Assembly: GCA_002342365.1 (NCBI GenBank)
Contig: DDPV01000049.1
Coordinates: 82,736-100,842 of the forward strand
Direction of reading: 5' to 3'
DNA from: Burkholderiales bacterium UBA2459
GTDB lineage: Bacteria > Pseudomonadota > Gammaproteobacteria > Burkholderiales > Burkholderiaceae_E
Length of the DNA stretch: 18,107 nt
The notes under the pieces were generated by a model. The model saw nothing but the letters and a program-made list of their open reading frames with translations. It was not told the origin of the DNA and searched no databases. How positions within the stretch are numbered: position 1 is the stretch's first letter; each line of letters begins with the position of its first letter. The position numbers and the translations under genes were made by a program. This document shows, one piece after another, positions 8,677-15,863 of the stretch.

Positions 8677-8772
8677 GGGCTTAAACTGCGCTACAGTTGG
8701 CAAGTGACGCTGGCATCGGGTTCGCAGGGACCGATGCGGGTTTTAAAGTTTGTTTGTGATGGAGCAGACCTC

Positions 8773-9312
8773 ATGGCTGTGCCGATTTCCGAGGTGCCGT
8801 TCTTTGACGGTATGTCTGGCGAAGACTTAGCCGAAATCATGCTGTTGACACGGACCAAGACATTTGCCGCAGGACAGCAGGTTTTCAAAGAAGACGACGA
8901 CCCCGATGGTCTGTATGTGGTCTTGTCGGGTTTATTCCGTGTGTATGTTCTAAGTCGGGGTGTTGGCATGCCAAAAAAGGTATTGGCAAGCCTTAAGCAG
9001 GGGGCACATGTGGGCGAGTTTGGCCTGATCGACGGCCAGCCACGTTCGGCCTCGCTCGAGTGCGAAAGCGCAGGGGATCTTTTATTTCTTCCTGCGCCAG
9101 CCTTTGTGAAAATCGTCGGCTCGCGCGCTGGCGTTGCAAAAACCGTAACGGAAAATCTTTGCCGGGCTATCACCAATCAAAAGGGTATGATTTATAAAAC
9201 CGAAGAGCTCAAGCAAAGAATCCGGAGCGGCCAGATTCCACCGACGGTCGACAACATGAAGGCGCTTTGCAAAATGCTGCGGGTGAGCAACTACACCATC
9301 TCTCGAAGTTAG
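8773..9312 (+). CDS. Cyclic-nucleotide-binding-domain protein (Crp/Fnr-type sensor half)
   Basis: A 179-aa protein built mainly from one cyclic-nucleotide-binding domain: PFFDGMSGEDLAEI, then GQQVFKEDDDPDGLYVVLSG and the phosphate-binding cassette GEFGLIDGQPRSAS (about 81-94). Arg91-Ser92-Ala matches the RSA of CRP, so nucleotide binding is plausible. A helix follows (about 118-152), as in CRP. The C-terminus is too short for the usual winged helix-turn-helix; only PTVDNMKALCKMLRVSNYTISRS remains, which weakly resembles the end of a small helix-turn-helix. It may be a truncated regulator or a stand-alone sensor. ATG 8773 has GGAG 8 nt upstream; the in-frame ATG at 8734 and the TTG at 8593 are less likely. 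Its TAG overlaps the amidase stop from the other strand. Confidence 0.82.
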   Translation: MAVPISEVPFFDGMSGEDLAEIMLLTRTKTFAAGQQVFKEDDDPDGLYVVLSGLFRVYVLSRGVGMPKKVLASLKQGAHVGEFGLIDGQPRSASLECESAGDLLFLPAPAFVKIVGSRAGVAKTVTENLCRAITNQKGMIYKTEELKQRIRSGQIPPTVDNMKALCKMLRVSNYTISRS

Positions 9313-10793
9313 GCCACTGTTTTGCTGATGTGAACATCGGGAAGCGCGCCCTGATTCCATCCCTTTGCAAGGGATCTCTCGATTTGGGCTGCCAGTTGTA
9401 ACAACAGACCGTCGTGGGACTGAGGGGCTAGCGCCTGGATCCCAAAGGGAAGCCCATTTGCCTGTCGCTCCATAGGCATGGAGATGGCTGGCGTTCCGCA
9501 CATGTTGCTTAACGGCGTGAAGGCAAAGGCCTTCCAGAGGCGGTGGAACCAGGTTTGGATGTCGGTCTCGTTGCTGGTGGTGAGCAGCTCGCTCTCGCCG
9601 ATTTTCGGCGTGGCTTGCGCAGTCACGGGCGTGAGCATGATGTCCCATGACTCGAAGAACGAACCGAATTGCCGGGCGGTTCGGTTAAAGACCTCTTGCA
9701 TAGCAAAGCGCTCGCGATAAGCGATATCTTTTCCGGCCTGCCAGATAAGGCGATTAATCGGTTCGACCAAATCCTCCGGGGGCTCGAAGAGTCTGCGGGT
9801 GCGCAAGTGCGTGCTGATGACTTGTGCAAAGTTGGATATGTAACAAAGGGTTTGGGCCTCATAGGCCTCATCAAAATCCACATCAGGTAAGGCCCAGTCA
9901 ACGCTGTGGCCAAGATCAGCCAAATGCCTTGCCGCACGTTCAAGCGCGGCAACCAAATCGGCTTCGGCGCCATAGGATCCCCACCTGCAGGAGAGGGCAA
10001 TACGCAATCGAGGCGGGTCGCGTCGAATGAGCGCGCTGTAAGCCTTCTCCGGTTGCCAGTAGGGCATGAATTCGCCGGGGGCCGCGCCTCGGCACTGATC
10101 AATCCATGCGGCAGTGTCGCGCACACTTTTGCTGATACAGCCCTGCGTGGACACCAATCCGCTGAGGTCAGACAAACCTGGTGCAAGCGAAAACACGCCG
10201 CGCGAACACTTCATGCCGATATTGCCATTAAAGCCAGCCGGGATACGAATCGATCCCCCTCCGTCGGTGGCATGGGCGATTGGAATAGCGCCGGCGGCAA
10301 CCAGCACCGTGCTTCCTGCCGATGATCCGCAACTTGAGTATGCTGTGTTCCAGGGATTTCGGGTGATGCAGACTGCCGGGTTTTCAGCTGAACTGCAGAC
10401 ACCAAATTCGGGCGTGCTGGTGCGGCCGATGATGTTTAAACCTGCGCGGCGGATTTTTGTCGTGAGAAAGCTATCAAAATCCGCCCGGTTACCGCGCATA
10501 AGCAGAGAGCCCATTTCCTGCAAACGACCCTTCACGCTCGGCCCCAAATCTTTCATCATGAAAGGCAGGCCTCGGAAAAATCCCTCCGGGTTCATACCAT
10601 CGGCCAGTGGATCCTCGATCACATCGTCGAAAAGCTCGCGCGCTGCATCAAGCTGCGGATTAAGCGTTTTGACCGCGGCACGGGCCTGTTCAGACAACTC
10701 TGATGCACGGTAGTCCCCGCGTGAAATCCCCTCGGACAGTGCTACCGCGTCAGCTTGAGCCCAATCCTTCCAGCTCATCACAAGCTTGCTCAT
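9309..10793 (-). CDS. Amidase-signature family hydrolase
   Basis: Hydrolase of the amidase signature family, cleaving carboxamides through a Lys-cisSer-Ser triad. In the 494-aa form starting MSKLVMSW, Lys81 is in FMMKDLG, the cis-Ser is Ser157 in CGSSAGS and the nucleophile is Ser181 in DGGGSIRIPAG. The 24-residue Ser157-Ser181 spacing matches fatty-acid amide hydrolase. The usual GGSSGG is altered to CGSSAG. Length and layout fit 6-aminohexanoate-cyclic-dimer hydrolase (NylA, about 493 aa), but aryl-acylamidases and other members look alike. ATG 10793 is my choice; ATG 10778 (MSWKDW) and TTG 10838 are possible, none with a strong ribosome site. It is last in a minus-strand series after a NylB-like hydrolase and a nitronate monooxygenase, 93 nt after the latter. 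Confidence 0.9.
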   Translation of the reverse strand: MSKLVMSWKDWAQADAVALSEGISRGDYRASELSEQARAAVKTLNPQLDAARELFDDVIEDPLADGMNPEGFFRGLPFMMKDLGPSVKGRLQEMGSLLMRGNRADFDSFLTTKIRRAGLNIIGRTSTPEFGVCSSAENPAVCITRNPWNTAYSSCGSSAGSTVLVAAGAIPIAHATDGGGSIRIPAGFNGNIGMKCSRGVFSLAPGLSDLSGLVSTQGCISKSVRDTAAWIDQCRGAAPGEFMPYWQPEKAYSALIRRDPPRLRIALSCRWGSYGAEADLVAALERAARHLADLGHSVDWALPDVDFDEAYEAQTLCYISNFAQVISTHLRTRRLFEPPEDLVEPINRLIWQAGKDIAYRERFAMQEVFNRTARQFGSFFESWDIMLTPVTAQATPKIGESELLTTSNETDIQTWFHRLWKAFAFTPLSNMCGTPAISMPMERQANGLPFGIQALAPQSHDGLLLQLAAQIERSLAKGWNQGALPDVHISKTVA

Positions 10794-10886
10794 GCTGTTG
10801 TCTTGGCGGCTCGTAAGGGTCCGCTGCAACCGAAACAAGCGATCGATTTCACTGAAAGGACTCCTTGGACCGATTGCATGCTGCGT

Positions 10887-12056
10887 TCATGCTTGCTCCA
10901 AGCGCAAGACCAGATCGCTTACCGACTCGGAGCGACACTTGGCATATGCGCTTCCTGCCCAAAGGCTTTGATACTCCGGGTTGGCCGCTCTGGCACTTTG
11001 TTGACGAAGGCCCGCGGTCAGACTGTTTTGGAGCGGAAAGTCAAGGACTGCGCGCGATTGCATCATGGCGGTGAATTCATTTCGCAGCCCTCTTGCCAAG
11101 CGGCCGGAAAAGGCCCTGGTCAACACGGTACCCCGCCCGGGCTCCCCGGTGAGCAGTCGCTTGTGTTCAGGGCTTGCCCCGCTTTCGTGGCAGGCAAGAA
11201 ATGCAGTCCCCATTTGCACCGCCTTGGCACCTTGCGCCAAGGCGGCCTGAATGTCCTCGGCGTTCATGATGCCGCCCGCTGCAATCACCGGAAGTTTGCA
11301 ATGTCTCGCAAGGACACGGACAAGCTCGATCGTCGATGAGGCATCGTCGCGATCGAGTGGGGCCTTTGGATCAAAGCAGCCTCGATGTCCTCCAGCTTCC
11401 GGGCCCTGGGCAATGATGGCGCAAGCTCCAGAGGCTTCGATTGCCAGTGCTTCTTCAAGCTTGGTAGCGCTTATAAGCACCGGAATCTGATCCGCATGCG
11501 CCCTCTCAAACACCCAGTGTGGCGGCACGCCGAAATGGAAACTCAAAACTTCGGGGCGCTCGGGCCAAACCGCTTCGAGTTGATCGTGCAGCGAAGGATA
11601 AAATTCGGGCGTACTGGCACCTAGGACTGATTCTTTGATGAAGGCTAGGTGTGCAGAGTCGCCAAGCTCTCCCTCTTCAGACGGCCGATCCACGCTCTCA
11701 GCAGGCAAATCTTGCGCCCCGGCCAGCGGTCTTGTTGCATCAGCCGGCGTGATCAAGGCCTCAACGGCCGGCCTTAGGGCATCAGCAGCCTGCCGCAGTG
11801 CGTCGGCAGACGGCGCCTGAACCGGCTGAAAGACGAAGAAGTTGGCATTCACCGGTCCTGTGGCCTGCTTGCGGATCGCGCGCAGCTCGGTGCTGATCGC
11901 TTCCGGTTTGCTGTAGGCAAAACCAAAGCTACCCATTAAGCCTTCGCGAAGCACACTTGCTACGAATTCAACCGTGCAAACACCCCCTGCCATCGGCGCC
12001 TGGATCACCGGTAATCGCAGCCTGGAGAGGATCGAATTCAAGGCATGCTGCGACAC
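10887..12056 (-). CDS. Class I nitronate monooxygenase
   Basis: FMN-dependent TIM-barrel enzyme oxidising alkyl nitronates such as propionate 3-nitronate, 389 aa. Class I motifs are present in order: PVIQAPMAGG (16-25), GPVNANFFVF (67-76), SFHFGVPP (172-179), AQGPEAGGHRG (216-226, His224 being the expected catalytic base), PVIAAGGI (256-263), AVQMGTAFLACHESGASPEHKRLL and TRAFSGRLARGLRNEF (313-328). The start is GTG at 12056, 7 nt after the upstream stop. AGAGG in that gap is close, and GGGAGGG inside the upstream gene also helps. Residues about 83-146 are an unusually long Ala-rich and acidic insert compared with the roughly 330-360 aa of the family. The tight spacing means co-transcription with the serine hydrolase before it. 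Enoyl-ACP reductase FabK relatives are excluded by the AFSGRLARG motif. Confidence 0.92.
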   Translation of the reverse strand: MSQHALNSILSRLRLPVIQAPMAGGVCTVEFVASVLREGLMGSFGFAYSKPEAISTELRAIRKQATGPVNANFFVFQPVQAPSADALRQAADALRPAVEALITPADATRPLAGAQDLPAESVDRPSEEGELGDSAHLAFIKESVLGASTPEFYPSLHDQLEAVWPERPEVLSFHFGVPPHWVFERAHADQIPVLISATKLEEALAIEASGACAIIAQGPEAGGHRGCFDPKAPLDRDDASSTIELVRVLARHCKLPVIAAGGIMNAEDIQAALAQGAKAVQMGTAFLACHESGASPEHKRLLTGEPGRGTVLTRAFSGRLARGLRNEFTAMMQSRAVLDFPLQNSLTAGLRQQSARAANPEYQSLWAGSAYAKCRSESVSDLVLRLEQA

Positions 12057-12063
12057 GGCCTCT

Positions 12064-13299
12064 TTAGCCCTCCCGAATCAAGTGCTCAGCCAGAGCCCGG
12101 TACGCAGGCAAGGAGTGGGGATCGAGATGCACATTGGCTGCCATCGGATGGCTTGCAAAGCGGGCAATCACCATTTCGGCTTTTGGATCGATATAAATGG
12201 TCTGTCCGTGGACGCCGCGGGCTGTGTAGACCTCATGATCATCATGCGCATGCCACCACATGAACGCATAGCTCCAGCCCGGCAAGCTGCTGTACCCTGC
12301 CGGCGCAAACTTGGTGCGATCGCCGCCGCGTTGAATCGCATGAATCACCGCAGATGGAATGATCTGCCGATCACCCACACGCCCCCCACAACGCATCAGT
12401 TCGCCAAAACGTGCCAAATCGCGCAAGACCGCCAACAGACCGCCACCGGAAAACTCAAAGCCGATGGGATCGATTTGCATCGCAGCATCACGCTCTGCGC
12501 CCATCGGTTGCCAGATCCGTTCGGCAATCAAGTCAGTGATCGATTGGCCGGTTACCCGCTTGAGCAACCAACCAAGCACGTCGGTATTCGGTGTCCGATA
12601 AGCAAACTGCTTGCCGTGTTCGCCCGATTGCACCACGGTTTGCAAGTAATCGGTAAAACACGATGGCCCCGGATCGTCTGCTGAGCGCGGAAAAACGCCG
12701 CCCGCTTTGAGGTGCTTCCAGATGTCGGCTTGCGGATCAGCATAGGTTTCGTCATAACGAATTGCGGTGGTCATATGCATGACCTGCTCAACACGCGCTT
12801 GCTCAAATCCGCTGTGTTGAAGTTCCGGTATCCATTCCGTGATCGGTGCGGATGGATCAAGTCGTCCCTCATCGATAAGCCATGCAGCCAAAGTGCCGAT
12901 GAATGACTTGGTAACCGATGCGCACAAGTGATGACCCCGCTCTTTGAGCGCAGCAAAATAGCGCTCATACACCCGCGCACCGCGATGAAGCACCACGATG
13001 CCGTCGGTGAAATTTTTGGCAAGCGACGCGTCCCATCGCATCCATATGTTTGAACCCGTTGGTTCAAAGCAAACCGCATCCAGATCGTCTCGGAGCCGTA
13101 ATGGCAGCACTTGTACCGCTCCGATGCCGCGGTCAATCGGCTTAGTCGGGTAGAGCTCCTGATAATGCGAAAACGACCAGCGGATCTGAGGAAAACGATA
13201 GGCGCCCGCATCGCCTGCGCGAATACGGCGATCTTCAGCCGGTGGATGACCTTGCATCCAGCCAAGGCTAACCGGATCACTGCTTTGGGCGTCGTGCAT
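12064..13299 (-). CDS. Serine hydrolase, beta-lactamase fold, 6-aminohexanoate-dimer hydrolase (NylB) type
   Basis: A 411-aa penicillin-recognising-enzyme-fold hydrolase with no signal peptide, so probably cytoplasmic. The SxxK nucleophile motif is Ser128-Val-Thr-Lys131 (CASVTKSFIGTLAAW). The second motif is YRTPNTDVLGWLLKRVTG with Tyr234, and HGQTIYIDP near the C-terminus takes the place of the KTG motif. PNTDVLGW and the RYDETYADPQAD segment recall NylB-type enzymes that hydrolyse the linear 6-aminohexanoate dimer; related esterases share these, so the substrate is open. Start ATG 13299 has only a weak ribosome site. It is 75 nt after the cupin gene and 7 nt before the nitronate monooxygenase GTG. 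It is unrelated in detail to the second beta-lactamase-fold gene at 15864. Confidence 0.85.
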   Translation of the reverse strand: MHDAQSSDPVSLGWMQGHPPAEDRRIRAGDAGAYRFPQIRWSFSHYQELYPTKPIDRGIGAVQVLPLRLRDDLDAVCFEPTGSNIWMRWDASLAKNFTDGIVVLHRGARVYERYFAALKERGHHLCASVTKSFIGTLAAWLIDEGRLDPSAPITEWIPELQHSGFEQARVEQVMHMTTAIRYDETYADPQADIWKHLKAGGVFPRSADDPGPSCFTDYLQTVVQSGEHGKQFAYRTPNTDVLGWLLKRVTGQSITDLIAERIWQPMGAERDAAMQIDPIGFEFSGGGLLAVLRDLARFGELMRCGGRVGDRQIIPSAVIHAIQRGGDRTKFAPAGYSSLPGWSYAFMWWHAHDDHEVYTARGVHGQTIYIDPKAEMVIARFASHPMAANVHLDPHSLPAYRALAEHLIREG

Positions 13300-13374
13300 G
13301 GCTCAGGTTCTCAATGGCTTGCGATGATTTCAGCGCACCGAATTAACCGCTATCAGGCTTAAAGCATTTTCAGA

Positions 13375-13731
13375 TCAGGCTTGCTGCTCTGGCTGTGTTT
13401 TCGCATGACGGCGGGCCACCCAGAAAACCGCCCCTTCAGGACCATAGTGTTCAGCGTGCGTTACATCCTGGTCCAGCGAAAACCGACAGCCCGCTCGCAG
13501 TTGGCTGTTTAGGCCTGCCACGCGAAGCCACAGGCTTCCTTCGACGACGAGCGCCTGAACCGCAAAGGGATGGCGGTGGCTATCGAGCACAAGGTTGGCG
13601 TCCCATCGACGCACCAGGACCTCATCGAAACCGAGCCGATTGGCCTGCTCGGTGAAACGGCTAAGGCTGTTTTCGCCATAGTCATCGATACCGTCGGCTG
13701 CGTGGGCCAAGCTTGAGTGAAGCTCTGACAT
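13375..13731 (-). CDS. Small single-domain cupin protein
   Basis: A 118-aa protein with one cupin domain. The metal-site histidines are His52 and His54 in DSHRHPFAVQALVVEG, with GSLWLRV forming cupin motif 1. Motif 2 is the AGCRFSLDQDVTHAEHYGPEGAVFWVAR segment, where His92 or His95 may complete the site. No catalytic role can be named; such small cupins bind metals or ligands, or isomerise or dioxygenate small molecules. I chose ATG 13731, which has AAGGGA 8 nt upstream; the longer frame from 13812 would overlap the preceding gene. It starts 17 nt after the stop of the 159-aa gene, so the two are likely co-transcribed. Confidence 0.78.
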   Translation of the reverse strand: MSELHSSLAHAADGIDDYGENSLSRFTEQANRLGFDEVLVRRWDANLVLDSHRHPFAVQALVVEGSLWLRVAGLNSQLRAGCRFSLDQDVTHAEHYGPEGAVFWVARRHAKTQPEQQA

Positions 13732-13748
13732 ACGGGGCGTCCCTTCAT

Positions 13749-14228
13749 TTAACGGAGCTTTAATTGTGCCTGAGCCCGCGCGAGTTGCTCTTCGAGCAGT
13801 TTCACATTGCAAACGCAGCCAATGGTGAAGGCGACCAGCTTGTTGTAGGTGTAGTGCACATGTCGAAACAAGAGTTCGCCTTCGTTGACATCGCGAATCA
13901 TGTCAAGACATTGATGAGCACCGTTCACAATGCTGTCGAGATCGTCGGCCGCAAAGAGCGATGACCCGTAGGGGATCATCACCTTATTGGGGTAGCGCAA
14001 AAGCAGGCAAACTAAATGCTCGCCCGGCGTTGCCCTGGTCATCGCCTCGCGCAACTGCGACAGATTTTCCTCGGTGAGGCTTTGGACCTCGTCTTCATAA
14101 GTCTGGTTGACGCGCTCAAGGCGGTCAAAAAACAGATATAAAAATTGCTTATGCGTGTATGGTTCCAGCATCACGATCAGCGATTCGCGGTCGTCCTCGT
14201 CCGGATTGATTTCGTGATGAATTGGCAT
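13749..14228 (-). CDS. Hypothetical protein, 159 aa
   Basis: I do not recognise this protein. It has an acidic start (NPDEDDRES), then mainly helical sequence without a signal peptide or transmembrane segment. It has recognisable stretches FLYLFFDRLERVNQTYEDE and LRYPNKVMIPYGSSLFAADD, a pair of close cysteines (CVCN, about 138-141), and a Gln/Ala-rich terminal helix (LEEQLARAQAQL) that may coil. ATG 14228 has AGGA upstream at about 11 nt, and a possible -10 TATAGT lies in front. It is the first gene of the cupin/hydrolase/nitronate monooxygenase/amidase series, so it could belong to that function or only share the strand. A real gene is likely from its clean start, promoter and tight linkage to the cupin. 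Confidence 0.7.
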   Translation of the reverse strand: MPIHHEINPDEDDRESLIVMLEPYTHKQFLYLFFDRLERVNQTYEDEVQSLTEENLSQLREAMTRATPGEHLVCLLLRYPNKVMIPYGSSLFAADDLDSIVNGAHQCLDMIRDVNEGELLFRHVHYTYNKLVAFTIGCVCNVKLLEEQLARAQAQLKLR

Positions 14229-14248
14229 ACCGAAGTCAATCCTAAAGC

Positions 14249-14254
14249 ACTATA
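14249..14254 (-). promoter_or_regulatory. Candidate -10 element upstream of the 159-aa gene
   Basis: On the minus strand TATAGT (5 of 6 to consensus) lies 20 nt before the ATG at 14228. TTGCAT is 19 nt further upstream, a long spacer for a -35. It would give the hypothetical/cupin/hydrolase series its own promoter rather than read-through from the TerC gene 51 nt upstream. Confidence 0.3.
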
Positions 14255-14279
14255 GCAAGCTCGGCAAATCGACATGCAA

Positions 14280-15029
14280 TCAATGGTCGCCAGGAATCTT
14301 GCTCTCGTGTAACTTGGCCTGGATTCCGCGTTTTCGTAATCGAATGTTCAGCAGTTCAACAAGCAGTGAAAAGGCCATCGCAAAGTAGACGTAGCCTTTT
14401 GGCACATGGTGATCGAATCCCTCGGCAATCAACACAACACCCACCACCACAAGAAAACTCAAGGCGAGCATTTTTATGGTGGGATGATCCGAAACGAATT
14501 GGCCGATCGGTCTGGCAAAGACCATCATCAGCGCCACCGATGCAATCACCGCAGCGATCATGATCCGAACGTCATCGACCATGCCGACCGCCGTGATGAT
14601 CGAATCAAGCGAGAACACCAGATCAACCACCATGATCTGGATGATGACCGCTGAAAAGACCGCAGCGGCTTGCGCCTTGGACGTTTGCTCGGCGCCCTCG
14701 ATCGCGTGGTGGATCTCCGAGGTGCTCTTCCACACGAGAAAGACGCCACCGGCAATCAGGATCAGGTCGCGTCCAGAGATGCCTTGACCGAAGACGGTAA
14801 AGAGCGGCGCGACAAGGCCGATGATCCAGGAGAGGATAAGCAACAGTCCAATTCGCATGAACATCGCCATGCCGAGCCCGATCTTTCGCGCGAACTCGCG
14901 TTGATCAGATGGCAGGCGGTCAACCAGGATCGATATGAAAATAATATTGTCAATACCGAGCACTAACTCAAGCGCGGTGAGTGTGGCAAAAGCTATCCAG
15001 GCTTCCGGGCTCAACAGGACTTCGAGCAT
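14280..15029 (-). CDS. TerC-family integral membrane protein
   Basis: A 249-aa inner-membrane protein of the TerC/YoaE group, members of which are linked to manganese export or metal homeostasis and tellurite resistance. About seven hydrophobic segments can be read. The family's paired acidic motifs are present: ELVLGIDNIIF (Glu21, Asp27, Asn28) in the first helix and VVDLVFSLDSII (Asp136, Asp142) in the middle. A basic loop (RLRKRG) ends the last segment. The length fits short TerC proteins such as E. coli YgdQ, without the CBS and CorC domains of longer ones. The gene is divergent from a TlpA-like thioredoxin, with inverted repeats in its leader. TerC genes are often under a manganese riboswitch, but I do not see that consensus here. 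Confidence 0.9.
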   Translation of the reverse strand: MLEVLLSPEAWIAFATLTALELVLGIDNIIFISILVDRLPSDQREFARKIGLGMAMFMRIGLLLILSWIIGLVAPLFTVFGQGISGRDLILIAGGVFLVWKSTSEIHHAIEGAEQTSKAQAAAVFSAVIIQIMVVDLVFSLDSIITAVGMVDDVRIMIAAVIASVALMMVFARPIGQFVSDHPTIKMLALSFLVVVGVVLIAEGFDHHVPKGYVYFAMAFSLLVELLNIRLRKRGIQAKLHESKIPGDH

Positions 15030-15072
15030 GTATGTTTCGCAAGTAAGTGTCGGTGAAAGCTAATGGTTGCCT

Positions 15073-15129
15073 GTCTTGTCGGAAGGGTCGATGCCTGCGC
15101 TACAAGACCCAGGGAAGACCCGTAGCGCA
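15073..15129. promoter_or_regulatory. Overlapping inverted repeats between TerC and TlpA genes
   Basis: Within the 192-nt divergent gap (15030-15221), TGCGCTAC (15096-15103) pairs with GTAGCGCA (15122-15129) across 18 nt. GTCTTGT (15073-15079) pairs with ACAAGAC (15102-15108). The second pairing uses bases 15102-15103 of the first, and the GACCC copies at 15106 and 15117 could pair alternatively with GGGTC at 15084-15088. The structures look mutually exclusive, as in leader-RNA switches, and would lie in the TerC mRNA leader. Function unknown. Confidence 0.5.
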
Positions 15130-15221
15130 ATTGTTTTGCGCTTTTCCGAAAGCAAACCCTAAGCGGGGATTGTATTGGGTTTCTGATCTTCATGCGCTAG
15201 GATGTACCTGGAGCAATCACC

Positions 15222-15773
15222 ATGAAACGAAGGTTCGCAATCCAGGTCATCGCAAAGCTTGGCCTTTCGACCGCTGCTGCCGGAGCGTTTTTTGAAGCAT
15301 CAGGCAGGCCACTGCAGCCGGTTGGGGTAACAGCGCGTTCCGATGCAGCCGAGCCGATCTGGAAGCTAGGCGAACCTGCGGCATTGCCGCCGCTTGTGCG
15401 AATGAACGGCTCGAAGATCGAGTGGCCCTTGTATCGGGGCAAGGTGTTGATTGTGATGTTTTGGGCGTCCTGGTGCCCCTTTTGTGCCCGGCAAAATCCG
15501 CTCCTCGATCAGCTGTATCGTGGCCATCGCGACCGCGGACTGGCCGTGGTCACCGTCAGCATCGACAAGTCTGAGGAGGCGGCGCGTCAGTATCTCCTCA
15601 AACATGGCTATCAGTTTGAATGCGGCATGGCAACAGCAGTGTGGCAGGCGATTTATCGCCAACGAAAGGGCTTGCCTCAACTTTTTGTTTTTGATCGCGC
15701 CGGGGTCTTGAGGCAAATCGAGGTTCGTGAAATGCTCGATGATGAGATTGAGGAGTTAACCCGTTACCTTTAA
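15222..15773 (+). CDS. TlpA-like thioredoxin-fold protein, exported
   Basis: A 183-aa thioredoxin-fold protein of the TlpA/ResA group, acting as a disulfide reductant or oxidant in the periplasm. The N-terminus (MKRRFAIQVIAKLGLSTAAAG) is a basic then hydrophobic signal peptide or anchor. The active site is Trp84-Cys85-Pro-Phe-Cys88 in FWASWCPFC, and the cis-proline loop is GLPQLFVFDRAG with Pro152. SIDKSEEAARQYLLKHGY is the usual helix after strand 3. ATG 15222 has GGAG 8 nt upstream. The adjacent arginines look like a twin-arginine signal but the spacing (RRF rather than RRxF) argues for Sec. It is divergent from the TerC gene. Partner proteins such as CcdA are not in the window. Confidence 0.88.
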   Translation: MKRRFAIQVIAKLGLSTAAAGAFFEASGRPLQPVGVTARSDAAEPIWKLGEPAALPPLVRMNGSKIEWPLYRGKVLIVMFWASWCPFCARQNPLLDQLYRGHRDRGLAVVTVSIDKSEEAARQYLLKHGYQFECGMATAVWQAIYRQRKGLPQLFVFDRAGVLRQIEVREMLDDEIEELTRYL

Positions 15774-15863
15774 CATGGTGAGGGATTGCTCATCTATCGT
15801 TGATGCACCGCAATGGCCAGCGAACCCGAGACTTTTTCCGCAAACCGCATAAGGAGACGCATA

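Noticed and set aside
8593..8772. Longer N-terminal start for the cyclic-nucleotide-binding protein
   Set aside because: The extra 60 residues are Arg/Trp-rich and unlike the family, and ATG 8773 has a good ribosome site.
15030..15221. Manganese (yybP-ykoY) riboswitch before the TerC gene
   Set aside because: The GGGGAGUAG-type loop and partner consensus are not visible, although inverted repeats are present.
15222..15290. Twin-arginine signal on the TlpA-like protein
   Set aside because: The Arg pair is followed directly by Phe rather than by xF, so the consensus is not met; Sec export is more likely.
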